DNA from: Vibrio qingdaonensis
Lineage (GTDB): Bacteria; Pseudomonadota; Gammaproteobacteria; Enterobacterales; Vibrionaceae
Direction of reading: 5' to 3'
Length of the DNA: 43,666 nucleotides
Assembly (NCBI RefSeq): GCF_026191675.1
Contig: NZ_JAKRRY010000044.1
Span: 1-43,666 of the forward strand
The notes under the pieces: model-generated
What the model was told of the DNA's origin: nothing
The model's input: only the letters and a program-made list of their open reading frames with translations
Databases searched by the model: none
In this document: positions 16,777 to 24,962 of the stretch, in pieces
Numbering within the stretch: position 1 is the stretch's first letter
How the letters are laid out: each line of letters starts with the position of its first letter
Position numbers and translations under genes: made by a program

Positions 16777-18267
16777 TTGCTTAAACGTTGCTATCACCTC
16801 TTTATCGCGATAATAATTACAGTGTGCACTTACACTGTGAGCGCGACAGAGTACGCATCATTTGAGACGTCCCCTCACTCTACTGCCAGTGCATCCCTTG
16901 CCCTAGATTCGATTCAACTAAATTCGACTCAACTCGCCAACGATACATTAGATTCACTGGATACTGATGACGATGGTTCGGCATTGAACGAGTCGGTTCA
17001 AATAAGCCTCTATAACGAGCATGATGTCACCTCGGCACGGGCTTTACTTCGTAGTCAATTTTCGAACTGGGACAGCCGTGTCAGTGGCAGCACTATCACG
17101 CTCTCTTTGTCCGATGATGAGAAAGTGTCGCTGCGAAATCTCACCGTCCAACAGAACTTGCAAATCATGCGAGGTCGCATCGCCGAGTTAGGCATTACAG
17201 AAGCCTCAGTGCAACGCCAAGGTGAAAACCGCATACGCATTGAACTGCCTGGCGTTCAAGACCCCGCTGCCGCCAAAGACGTGATCGGTGCTACTGCCTC
17301 TTTAGCCTTTCACTCGATGCCCACAACACAAACCAGACAAACCCTATCACTTCTCGACCGTGACGGTCATCCGGTCAATGTCCATCGACGCGCCATTTTA
17401 GCGGGTGAGCATATTATCGATGCCAGAGCGGGCATTAGCGACATGGGAACCGCAGAAGTCAATATTTCGCTCGACTCTGCTGGCGGCCGAAAAATGTCGC
17501 AATTTTCGCGGGCCAACATTGGTCAGCCTATGGCGACGCTCTACAACGAGTACAGTCGTGATGCCAAAGGCGAAAGCCAACAGGTAAGTGAAGTGATTAG
17601 TGTTGCCACTATTCAATCTCAACTCGGCAGCCGATTCAGAATCACAGGGGTTGGGAGCATGCAAGATGCTCAAGAGCTCGCGCTACTGCTAAGAGCAGGA
17701 TCGCTGACCGCCCCTGTCACCATTATTGAAGAAAGAACCATCGGTCCGTCACTGGGGGCTGAAAATGTCCAAAATGGCTTTGCTGCACTTGCTCTTGGGT
17801 TGGCGCTCACACTGAGCTTTATTGCTTTGTGGTATCGCCGGATGGGCTGGGTTGCTAACTTCGCTTTGCTGGCCAATATGGTGTGCTTATTTGGACTCAT
17901 TGCGCTTGTTCCAGGTGCTGTCCTCACGCTGCCGGGCATCGCAGGTATGGTATTAACCGTTGGAATGGCCGTTGATACAAACGTGTTAATTTTTGAACGT
18001 ATCAAGGACAAGATGCGTGAAGGGAGAACCTTTGCACAAAGCATCGATAAAGGCTTCCACAGTGCCTTTAGCTCAATTTTCGACGCAAACTTAACCACCA
18101 TGATTGTTGCCATCGCGCTTTACACCATCGGTAACGGGCCAATTCAAGGATTTGCCATCACGCTAGGTCTTGGGCTACTGACTAGTCTTTTCACTGGGGT
18201 ATTTTTGTCCCGTGCCATCATCAATCTCATTTGGGGGCGTGATCAGCGCCGTGACGTAAGGGTTTAG
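16777..18267 (+). CDS. SecD-like protein-export membrane protein (second SecD copy)
   Basis: A 496-residue homologue of SecD, shorter than the roughly 615-residue E. coli protein. The start is probably the TTG at 16777, because it gives a hydrophobic N-terminal helix (YHLFIAIIITVCTYTVSA); no ATG lies in frame upstream before a stop, and the next internal Met is past residue 125. Residues of about 24-75 are polar and Asp/Ser-rich. A SecD periplasmic domain follows (about 76-325; VSGSTITLSL, RIRIELPGVQDPAAAKDVIG), then five membrane helices. The key aspartate in VGMAVDTNVLIFERI corresponds to the proton/sodium-coupling Asp519 of E. coli SecD. It drives late steps of protein export with SecF. 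The gene is two bases from secF. Confidence 0.88.
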   Translation: MLKRCYHLFIAIIITVCTYTVSATEYASFETSPHSTASASLALDSIQLNSTQLANDTLDSLDTDDDGSALNESVQISLYNEHDVTSARALLRSQFSNWDSRVSGSTITLSLSDDEKVSLRNLTVQQNLQIMRGRIAELGITEASVQRQGENRIRIELPGVQDPAAAKDVIGATASLAFHSMPTTQTRQTLSLLDRDGHPVNVHRRAILAGEHIIDARAGISDMGTAEVNISLDSAGGRKMSQFSRANIGQPMATLYNEYSRDAKGESQQVSEVISVATIQSQLGSRFRITGVGSMQDAQELALLLRAGSLTAPVTIIEERTIGPSLGAENVQNGFAALALGLALTLSFIALWYRRMGWVANFALLANMVCLFGLIALVPGAVLTLPGIAGMVLTVGMAVDTNVLIFERIKDKMREGRTFAQSIDKGFHSAFSSIFDANLTTMIVAIALYTIGNGPIQGFAITLGLGLLTSLFTGVFLSRAIINLIWGRDQRRDVRV

Positions 18268-18269
18268 TC

Positions 18270-19172
18270 ATGAATGTATCTCAATATTCACTCACTCATG
18301 TTCGCTACAGTATGTCGGCGGTTTCAGCGCTGCTTTTTGTTGTCGCAACGCTGTTTATTACCACTCAAGGCTTTAACTGGGGTTTGGATTTTACTGGCGG
18401 TATTGTCGCCGAAGTTCGCCTTGACGAAGCGTTACATTTAACCGAAATAAAATCCCATCTAGAACAAGCGTTAATGCAAGACGTTCAAGTCGTGAGCTCT
18501 ACAGAGCCTCGACGATGGATTCTTCGCTATAACCAACTTGGCGATCAAGCACTCGCCTTATCGCCCATACTGGAGTCAGTCAGCCACAATGTGGAAGTGC
18601 TCAATAGCAGTATTGTTGGCCCGCAAGTCGGACAAGATATGGTCGAACAGGGCGGCGTTGCGATCTTAGCGTGCTTTGTCTTGACCATGTTATACCTGAG
18701 CTATCGCTTTGAATGGCGACTTGCGCTAGGTGCGTTGGTGGCATTGGTGTATGACGTCGTTCTTGTTTTAGGGCTTTTCTCCGTGACTCAAATGGAGTTC
18801 AACCTGACCATCCTCGCCGCGGTTTTAGCGGTATTAGGGTACTCTTTGAATGACTCCATCATCATTGCAGACCGAGCGCGTGAACTCTTTAAATCCAAAC
18901 CCGCGGAGTCAGCCAATACCCTCATTAATCAGGCCGTAAAAGCCACTTTTTCAAGAACACTCATCACGTCAGGCACCACGCTTGTCACCGTATCCAGCCT
19001 ATGGTTACTGGGTGGACCGGCTCTTGAAGGTTTTGCAATTGCCTTGTGCTTGGGCATCGCCAGCGGGACATGGTCGTCAATATCGATAGGCGTCACTTTG
19101 CCTCAGCTCATCGGTATTAGCCCATTACACTATCGCGTCGAAAAGCCCACATCTGAGGAGGTTCTGCCATGA
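18270..19172 (+). CDS. SecF-like protein-export membrane protein (second SecF copy)
   Basis: A 300-residue SecF homologue starting two bases after the SecD-like stop codon. It has a first membrane helix at about 16-32 and a SecF signature (FNWGLDFTGGIVAEVRLDEA). A small periplasmic domain and five helices follow. The conserved aspartate in LGYSLNDSIIIADRARELF corresponds to Asp213 of E. coli SecF. With the SecD-like protein it should form an auxiliary SecDF complex. Its stop overlaps the chaA start (ATGA), so the three genes are translationally linked. Confidence 0.93.
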   Translation: MNVSQYSLTHVRYSMSAVSALLFVVATLFITTQGFNWGLDFTGGIVAEVRLDEALHLTEIKSHLEQALMQDVQVVSSTEPRRWILRYNQLGDQALALSPILESVSHNVEVLNSSIVGPQVGQDMVEQGGVAILACFVLTMLYLSYRFEWRLALGALVALVYDVVLVLGLFSVTQMEFNLTILAAVLAVLGYSLNDSIIIADRARELFKSKPAESANTLINQAVKATFSRTLITSGTTLVTVSSLWLLGGPALEGFAIALCLGIASGTWSSISIGVTLPQLIGISPLHYRVEKPTSEEVLP

Positions 19173-20260
19173 CTCGGTTTATCAAGCAGGAGTTGGTTTT
19201 CTTACTGGGTCTCCTCACTGTCGTGCTGTTCCAGTTTGGCGGAGAGGGCATACTTCAAACACAAATGCGATCGACAATGGGCTTGGTGCTCACAGCGGGT
19301 CTGTTTATAGTCGTCATGGCGGCGATATTTGCAGTCGTGCGTCATTCGGATGCACTAGCGATTAAGCTTGGTGACCCTTATGGGACGCTCATCCTAACCA
19401 TCTCTGTTATTTTGCTCGAAGTCGTGATGATTTCATCGGTCATGCTCACAGGAGACGCCAACCCAGTATTGGCACGTGACACCATGTTTGCGGTGATCAT
19501 GACAGTATTAAATGGACTGGTCGGGATTACGTTGTTAATAGGAGGACTCAAATATCACACGCAAAAGTATAACTTGGATGGCCTAAAGTCGTACTTAGTC
19601 GCTATCGTGCCGTTAGCGTTGTTGTGTCTTGTACTACCCAACTTCACCAGCGTGGATGAGCTTGGTTCGATGTCGAGTACGCTCACCGTAACGTTAGTAC
19701 TGGTCTCCATCGTTTTATACGCAGTATTTTTATTCATACAAACCAGCAGCCATACTCACTTTTTTATGGATGAAGATCATCAGGATGAGCATGAGTTCCA
19801 CGGTCCGCTAGGCAGCAATCTTTATCACTCCCTCATGCTCGTTGGTTACCTGCTGGTGGTGATCTTGCTTGCGAAGAGCTTAGCCATTCCTATTGATGGT
19901 ACTGTCGGTTTACTCGGCGCTCCTCCAGCCTTAGGCGGTTTAATTGTCGCCATTTTGATATTAGCTCCGGAAGCTGTCGGCGCGGCAAAAGCAGCGCTCA
20001 ATAATCAACTACAGCGTGCCATGAATCTGTTTTTTGGTTCAGTACTTGCGACCATTGCGTTAACGGTGCCAGCGGTTTTGCTTATTTCCAGCCTCATCCA
20101 ACAGCCAATTCAACTGGGGCTCGCGCCGGCAGAAATGGTATTACTTGCCACTACACTCGTGATGACAAGTGTCAGTTTTAGCAGCGGACGAACCAATTCC
20201 CTTAATGGTGTTGCTCACCTCGTCTTGTTTATTGCCTACATCATCTTGATGTTTGAGTAG
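19169..20260 (+). CDS. chaA: ChaA-type Ca2+(Na+,K+)/H+ antiporter
   Basis: A 363-residue membrane protein, close in length to E. coli ChaA (366). It has the CaCA-family alpha repeats: LGDPYGTLILTISVILLEV with ARDTMFAVIMTVLNGLVG in the first half, and LIVAILILAPEAVGAAKAAL in the second. An acidic, histidine-rich loop (HTHFFMDEDHQDEHEFHG) separates the halves, as in ChaA. The protein exchanges cytoplasmic Ca2+ or Na+ for external protons at alkaline pH or high salt. It has a strong GAGGAGG ribosome site inside the end of secF and overlaps that gene. Sharing an operon with SecDF suggests coordinated response to salt or proton motive force. Confidence 0.9.
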   Translation: MTRFIKQELVFLLGLLTVVLFQFGGEGILQTQMRSTMGLVLTAGLFIVVMAAIFAVVRHSDALAIKLGDPYGTLILTISVILLEVVMISSVMLTGDANPVLARDTMFAVIMTVLNGLVGITLLIGGLKYHTQKYNLDGLKSYLVAIVPLALLCLVLPNFTSVDELGSMSSTLTVTLVLVSIVLYAVFLFIQTSSHTHFFMDEDHQDEHEFHGPLGSNLYHSLMLVGYLLVVILLAKSLAIPIDGTVGLLGAPPALGGLIVAILILAPEAVGAAKAALNNQLQRAMNLFFGSVLATIALTVPAVLLISSLIQQPIQLGLAPAEMVLLATTLVMTSVSFSSGRTNSLNGVAHLVLFIAYIILMFE

Positions 20261-20268
20261 TTCCACCC

Positions 20269-20301
20269 AACACTCTTGTGCTGCCTCAGCACAAGAGTGT
20301 T
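20269..20301 (+). terminator. Strong hairpin between chaA and dedA
   Basis: A perfect 13-base-pair stem (AACACTCTTGTGC with GCACAAGAGTGTT) and seven-base loop, eight bases after the chaA stop. It lacks a T run on the plus strand (followed by CATATT), so it may be an attenuator or RNA-stability element rather than a full terminator. The dedA ribosome site follows within ten bases. Confidence 0.6.
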
Positions 20302-20322
20302 CATATTACGGAGGGGATCCCA

Positions 20323-20976
20323 ATGTTGGATATTTTTGTCGCCATATGGCACCACGATTTCGAAACCTTGCAGCAAGTCAGTTCGTTAAACGGTTTTTTA
20401 CTTCTGCTCGCTTTGATCTTGCTACTCGAATCAAGCTTTGTCTTCTTACCCCTGCCCGGCGATAGTTTAGTGCTATTCGTCGGTGGGTTAGTCGGCCTTG
20501 GCATCGTTGATTTTTACCCGGCTGCCAGCGCACTGTGTTTGGCGGCTTCAATCGGTAGTGTTAACGCCTATTTACAAGGCAGAGTTCTCCACAAAACACG
20601 ACTTGTTCCCTTTTTGGATCGCGTCTTACCCCATGATGCCTTGCCCAGAGCAAGGGAGTTGCTGCATCACTATGGATTCTTATCACTGTTCATCTCACGT
20701 TTCATTCCCTTTGTCAGAGTTCTGACCCCAATGTTAATGGGCTTATCTAAATTAAGTATTTTCCGAACAGTGATCATAAGTATTACCAGCTCAGTCATTT
20801 GGTGTTTGGTATTAATGCTATCAGGGAAGTGGTTAATGATTCATCCAAAGCTCAGTAACTATCAAGAATTCATATCTAAAGGGCTACTCGTCATGAGCTT
20901 CATGTTAGTTTTGGCGGCTATCTTTGGGCTGTTATATCGTTATATAACGTCAAAAAGCGAACGCGTTAATCTCTAG
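20323..20976 (+). CDS. DedA family membrane protein
   Basis: A 217-residue DedA/VTT-family protein. I take the ATG at 20323 because GGAGGGG stands directly upstream; the longer frame starts inside a hairpin. Hydrophobic helices surround the family signature ISRFIPFVRVLTPMLMGLSK at about residues 124-143, with conserved arginines in reentrant segments, and an acidic residue lies in LLLESSFVFLPLPGDSL near residue 37. DedA proteins support membrane homeostasis and are linked to undecaprenyl-phosphate or phospholipid flipping and to proton motive force. It could be cotranscribed with secD-secF-chaA through the intervening hairpin. Confidence 0.9.
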   Translation: MLDIFVAIWHHDFETLQQVSSLNGFLLLLALILLLESSFVFLPLPGDSLVLFVGGLVGLGIVDFYPAASALCLAASIGSVNAYLQGRVLHKTRLVPFLDRVLPHDALPRARELLHHYGFLSLFISRFIPFVRVLTPMLMGLSKLSIFRTVIISITSSVIWCLVLMLSGKWLMIHPKLSNYQEFISKGLLVMSFMLVLAAIFGLLYRYITSKSERVNL

Positions 20977-21032
20977 ACATCGCTTTATCTCAGATCCAAT
21001 TAAATAAGATGGCAGTGGCAATTCTTATCTTT

Positions 21033-21055
21033 CAGCCCTAATAACGCTAGGGCTG
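21033..21055. terminator. Hairpin downstream of dedA
   Basis: An eight-base-pair perfect stem, CAGCCCTA (21033-21040) with TAGGGCTG (21048-21055), and seven-base loop, about 55 bases past the dedA stop. No T run follows, so a terminator role is only likely. Confidence 0.4.
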
Positions 21056-21241
21056 TAGCGTGCCCATTCACGTTCATCCAAACTCTCTTTGTCAGGTTTC
21101 AAAAGCCAAAAGTGCATTTCTCTAATTCATCGTCAAGGCCACCCACTCACTTTAAAGTAGCCTTATTCGAAACTACACACATACGACGGATTGCTAAGCA
21201 CTTCATGGATGAAAGAAAGACTTAACATTCAGAGAAGAACA

Positions 21242-21919
21242 ATGAACAAAGCATTCACAATCACCGCAATTCTAACCACTCTTTTTTCCACGACGGTATT
21301 AGCGAACAAACATATCGACTTATCCAACCCGCACGGTCTATACAACAAGTTTTCTGTTGGCTATGGCAGTCATGATTTTGATGTCAATGCTCAATTTTCT
21401 AGCCAGGTTAACGACGATTGGAGTTTATTGGGGACTTATCATAGCGACGACAATTTTGCTAACCATGACCTAAGGCTAAATGTCATTAATAAGTCAGGCG
21501 TCGGCTACTTCGTTGGCTATGATTATGACGCAAATTACGACAACAGAAATATCAGGGCCAACACTGTAGAAGCAGGGTTACACGTTAATGTCCCACTCAA
21601 CAAAAATGTTCGCTTAGTACCAGGGATGTCATTGGGTTCATTCGAACATCAGAACATGACGAATAAAGCCTACTATACCCAATTGTCCTTTGGCATGATT
21701 TATAACACAGCAAGCAACCTATGGTTTAGTTTCACACCAGAGTATACCTTCAACCTAAACGATATTAAGGAAGACAACGGTCGTCGTGACAATTTGCGAG
21801 CATGGGACGTCACCGCGGATGTAGGATACAACATTAACCGTAATCAAGCCGTAGTGTATACCTATCAATACGACGCAGGAGATCACCTTTCACGCTTTAC
21901 CTATAAAGTGGGTTTCTAA
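21242..21919 (+). CDS. Small outer-membrane beta-barrel protein
   Basis: A 225-residue protein from the ATG at 21242, chosen because it begins with a clean signal peptide (MNKAFTITAILTTLFSTTVL, cut after ALA-type VLA). The upstream in-frame Met at 21191 would add 17 non-signal residues. The mature part is a series of alternating aromatic/polar strands (LYNKFSVGYGSHDFDVNAQF, GYFVGYDYDANY, LWFSFTPEYTFNL) and it ends in Phe, as outer-membrane barrels recognised by BamA do. About eight to ten strands fit the length. I do not recognise a named family. It stands alone, with 265 bases upstream. Confidence 0.75.
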   Translation: MNKAFTITAILTTLFSTTVLANKHIDLSNPHGLYNKFSVGYGSHDFDVNAQFSSQVNDDWSLLGTYHSDDNFANHDLRLNVINKSGVGYFVGYDYDANYDNRNIRANTVEAGLHVNVPLNKNVRLVPGMSLGSFEHQNMTNKAYYTQLSFGMIYNTASNLWFSFTPEYTFNLNDIKEDNGRRDNLRAWDVTADVGYNINRNQAVVYTYQYDAGDHLSRFTYKVGF

Positions 21920-22008
21920 ACACCGTAACGAAAACCGTTCCCCTAACGCAGGTAAACGGTACTCATCCTGTCCGTCAGTTATCACTGTCATCTGGGCACT
22001 TACCCGTT

Positions 22009-22686
22009 TTAGGATCGACTCCAATCCAGTACTTTCCAGTGCTCTTGATGGCTCAAGCGCTGTAATTGACGACAAGGGTTAACCAAATACACAAAGTCAG
22101 CATACTGACATAAAGGCAGATCGTTAATCGAATCGGTAAAAAAATGAATAGCCTTATAGGTCCGGTTTTGCTCAACAAGCCATTGCTTTAAACGAATGAC
22201 CTTGCCGTCACGATAGGTTGGAACACCCTCTATCTCTGACGTATAAGTGTTCTTTTCTTTAACCAAATCAATCCCCATCGCCACATCAATACCAATGCGT
22301 TGAGCGATGGCGTTAACTAAAAAGCTCACCGATGCAGAAATCATAACAGTATCAACCTCATCGCGCTTAAGGCTAGCAAGCAAAGCTTTAGCCTGAGGAT
22401 AAAAACGCGGCATAATTTTTTCATCGATACACTGCTCGACCCATAATCCAACCTCTCGATCAGAAATGCCTTTTAATGGTGCTATCGAGAAGCTCAGGTA
22501 GTCCTTCATATCTAACTCGCCTTGAGCATAGAGGGCCATTAAGCGAGCATCTTCTTCACGAAAATTAGCGGTTGTCGTGATTTCTTTCTCAACCAAAAAC
22601 TCATGCCATAGTACCGCACAGTCGACATCAAAAAGCGTTTCGTCCATATCAAAAACATACAAGTCTTGAAGCATTATTCGTTCCAT
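22009..22686 (-). CDS. HAD-IB family phosphatase (SerB-like hydrolase)
   Basis: A 225-residue cytoplasmic haloacid-dehalogenase hydrolase. Motif I is FDMDETLFD at about residues 13-21 with the nucleophile and acid aspartates. Motif II is VMISASVSF. Motif III/IV is the conserved lysine region and FFTDSINDLPL, with magnesium-binding aspartates. A helical cap sits between motifs I and II, as in phosphoserine phosphatase-like IB enzymes. It should dephosphorylate a small molecule; the substrate is not evident. A second start at 22674 (MLQDLYV) is equally plausible and closer to relatives I remember. Confidence 0.88.
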   Translation of the reverse strand: MERIMLQDLYVFDMDETLFDVDCAVLWHEFLVEKEITTTANFREEDARLMALYAQGELDMKDYLSFSIAPLKGISDREVGLWVEQCIDEKIMPRFYPQAKALLASLKRDEVDTVMISASVSFLVNAIAQRIGIDVAMGIDLVKEKNTYTSEIEGVPTYRDGKVIRLKQWLVEQNRTYKAIHFFTDSINDLPLCQYADFVYLVNPCRQLQRLSHQEHWKVLDWSRS

Positions 22687-22879
22687 TATCTTCCCGCGAG
22701 TGTGACGACATTAGCAACATTGGCGCTAACGAATATTGAACGTAATGCTAATCAATCATTATGACAGCTTGATGTTACCTAGATTTACGTAACTGGAGTG
22801 AGGAACATTGAAAAGGGCGAAGGGATAAGTATTAAGTGTTAAAGAGAGTAATGTCGAAAAGATGAACGCTATCGTCAAC

Positions 22880-23680
22880 TCAAAGAAATCGCTTCTTAAA
22901 CTGAGAAGGGGAGATCCCCTGTAAACGCGAAAAAGCATGAGTAAAAGTGCTTTGACCAGAAAACCCCGTTAACTCGGCCACTTGACCTAAGTTCAAATGC
23001 CCTTGCTCAATCAGGCGCTTGGCGGCATCAACCCTTTTATTTAACACATATTGGTGCGGTGTAATGCCAATCTGCTCTTTGAATAACATATGAAATTGGC
23101 TTTCCCCCAAGAATACACTTCCCGCTAGCTGCGATACCGATATTTTGTGGGAAAGATGCTGATCGATATAGCGATCAATCTGTTCAAGATCAAAACGAGA
23201 ATCTCGTAGCGCAGTTTTAAACGCGGAAATATGACGTTGTAGCAATGCAACAACCGTATCATTGCAAGCGCGGCTCAATAACAGATCATCGGGACTATTC
23301 TTCATTTCGGCGACCAGCAGCTGTATCAGCTTTTGGATCTGTGTATCGAGTTGGAAATACGTTTTATTCTTAGATAACTCATTGATACGATGTAGTAATT
23401 CAGGGTCGTCGTCATTAGGTATAGGTAAATTCAGCACCAAAATATCGGGTTGATCAACCACGCCACCGAAAGCATGATCAAGGCCTGATGTGACAACACA
23501 CCCCTGACCCGGCCCAACTAAGTTACCCACGCCACCCACTTCAAATTCAGCCTGACCTTTTAAACCAATCACTACCTGCGAATAATGGTGATCATGAGAG
23601 TCCATATGAGAAGGTAAACGGACTATTTCTGCCGGTTTTGGGGAAGCATGATCAAGAGGTAAGTTTGATTTATTAGGCAT
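22880..23680 (-). CDS. AraC family transcriptional regulator
   Basis: A 266-residue regulator. Residues of about 20-100 form an N-terminal cupin-like sensor (HDHHYSQVVIGLKGQAEFEV, then GQGCVVTSGLDHAF). The C-terminal 100 residues hold two AraC helix-turn-helices (ISVSQLAGSVFLGESQFHML and LGQVAELTGFSGQSTFTHAF), ending in the PSQFKKRF signature. The effector is unknown. The 286-base region upstream contains an unusual set of nested palindromes at 23828-23857 that could be its own operator or that of another factor. The gene points away from pdxH's terminator and is not in an obvious operon. Confidence 0.9.
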   Translation of the reverse strand: MPNKSNLPLDHASPKPAEIVRLPSHMDSHDHHYSQVVIGLKGQAEFEVGGVGNLVGPGQGCVVTSGLDHAFGGVVDQPDILVLNLPIPNDDDPELLHRINELSKNKTYFQLDTQIQKLIQLLVAEMKNSPDDLLLSRACNDTVVALLQRHISAFKTALRDSRFDLEQIDRYIDQHLSHKISVSQLAGSVFLGESQFHMLFKEQIGITPHQYVLNKRVDAAKRLIEQGHLNLGQVAELTGFSGQSTFTHAFSRLQGISPSQFKKRFL

Positions 23681-23827
23681 GGTTCAAGGCGCCAGTCATC
23701 GCGAGGAAGAAAACGAGAGTATAGCGATTTCACTCGATTTTTGAAAAGGTATTCATAGTCGAATACCAAAATTGACCACCACAAGTGCTAAATTCAAGCA
23801 GTTATGGAACACAACAAAGGATCCTTA

Positions 23828-23857
23828 CTTGATCAAGCTTCCGGAACCATGATCATG
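23828..23857. repeat. Nested palindrome cluster upstream of the AraC gene
   Basis: Three perfect palindromes lie within 30 bases: CTTGATCAAG (23828-23837), TTCCGGAA (23839-23846) and CATGATCATG (23848-23857). The two flanks are also related as inverted repeats around the central CCGG (12 of 15 positions). It lies about 150 bases upstream of the AraC gene start and may be a regulator-binding site. Confidence 0.6.
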
Positions 23858-23908
23858 AAGCCATAAGTTACGGTGGTTGTAATTTGAACTATTTCACGAT
23901 TTTGATAT

Positions 23909-23932
23909 AAAAAAGCCGCAATAATTGCGGCT
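23909..23932 (-). terminator. Rho-independent terminator of pdxH
   Basis: The stem AGCCGCAA (23914-23921) with TTGCGGCT (23925-23932) has a three-base loop. On the minus strand a run of six T follows. It lies 35 bases past the pdxH stop codon. Confidence 0.85.
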
Positions 23933-23966
23933 AGATATAAAAACAGTTAATGCTCAGCGGAAATAA

Positions 23967-24605
23967 TTAAGGCGCTAAACGCTCGATGTCCCACTGACCC
24001 ACACCATCTTCTGTAAACAAAAAGCGATCGTGTAAGCGATTTTCTCCGCCTTGCCAGAACTCTATGGACTCGGGTCGAATACGATAGCCGCCCCAAAATG
24101 ATGGCACTGGAATTTCACCTTTTTCAAACTTCTTCTTTAACTCAAGGTACTTTCCTTCAAGGACACCACGAGCTGAAATTCGGCTACTTTGCTTACTGGC
24201 AATGGCGGCAAGTTGGCTCTCTTTAGGGCGCGAAGAAAAATACTTCATATTCTCTAACGTGCTGAGTTTTTCCGCCACTCCAGTAATATGCACCTGTCGC
24301 TCCAAAGGATGCCACGGAAAATGTAAACTGACTTTGCTATTGACGGTAATATGCTGTGCTTTGCGGCTACCCAAATTGGTATAAAAAACAAAACCGTTTT
24401 TATCGACATTTTTAAGCAACACAATACGCTGAAATGGTTGGCCTGTTTCATCAACCGTTGCCACTGTCATCGCAGTCGGATCCGTTAACTTAGCTTCAAC
24501 AGCCTGCTCTAACCATGCGTTAAATTGATCGATAGGATCTGCGAGTAAATCCTGACGACGTAACCCACCCTTTGAATATTCACGGCGGATATCTTCGAGT
24601 TCCAT
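23967..24605 (-). CDS. pdxH: Pyridoxamine/pyridoxine 5'-phosphate oxidase PdxH
   Basis: A 212-residue FMN enzyme that oxidises pyridoxine or pyridoxamine phosphate to pyridoxal 5'-phosphate. It follows E. coli PdxH closely: RREYSKGGLRR near the start, the FMN-binding RIVLLKNVDKNGFVFYTNLG, SRKAQHI, FPWHPLERQV, and the C-terminal SFWGGYRIRPESIEFWQGG with NRLHDRFLF and the ending ERLAP. I prefer the ATG at 24605 over 24611 because AGGA lies six bases before it. It has its own terminator and stands divergent from the lap operon, sharing a 357-base upstream region with it. Confidence 0.96.
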   Translation of the reverse strand: MELEDIRREYSKGGLRRQDLLADPIDQFNAWLEQAVEAKLTDPTAMTVATVDETGQPFQRIVLLKNVDKNGFVFYTNLGSRKAQHITVNSKVSLHFPWHPLERQVHITGVAEKLSTLENMKYFSSRPKESQLAAIASKQSSRISARGVLEGKYLELKKKFEKGEIPVPSFWGGYRIRPESIEFWQGGENRLHDRFLFTEDGVGQWDIERLAP

Positions 24606-24962
24606 AACCATTCCTCAACGTTTTTTAGAATTTTGCGCTTATCGCCAGCAGAAAACAACCCTGTATGCGACAACTCATCATCGATTTTTGCTGGTTATCT
24701 TCTAGTTTGTCTATATCCGTCATTATAACGGGACAAAACAGACAATATTTCGATATATCATTACTTTGCATTCACAAAAGTAGTACTAAACTCTAGTATG
24801 TAGGCTAGTTTAATAAGAAGACTAATAAAATGACACTCAATAACGCTCATCGTTATTGCAAAGTAGATCGAGTCTTCAGTGTACGCCAGTTACAATTTGA
24901 CAACAGTAGTAATAGTATTAAACGATCGGATAACGTCATCTGATATCAATCGCGGATAGGAC
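24606..24962. other. Divergent intergenic region pdxH / lapC
   Basis: About 357 AT-rich bases carrying promoters for both directions. A 37-codon frame starts at the ATG at 24830 (stop at 24943) without a good ribosome site. A seven-base-pair palindrome with arms AATAACG and CGTTATT (24839-24857) lies inside it. I looked for a c-di-GMP riboswitch and saw none of its conserved segments. Confidence 0.45.

Noticed and set aside
17670..18113. 147-codon minus-strand frame inside the secD-like gene
   Set aside because: Antisense shadow over conserved SecD membrane helices.
21935..21961. Imperfect inverted repeat ACCGTT / AACGGT downstream of the outer-membrane protein gene
   Set aside because: The stem is only six base pairs with a 15-base loop and no clear T run; not strong enough to call a terminator.
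24830..24943. 37-codon frame upstream of lapC
   Set aside because: Weak ribosome site, ordinary composition and no hydrophobic or arrest-peptide feature; more likely promoter or leader DNA.
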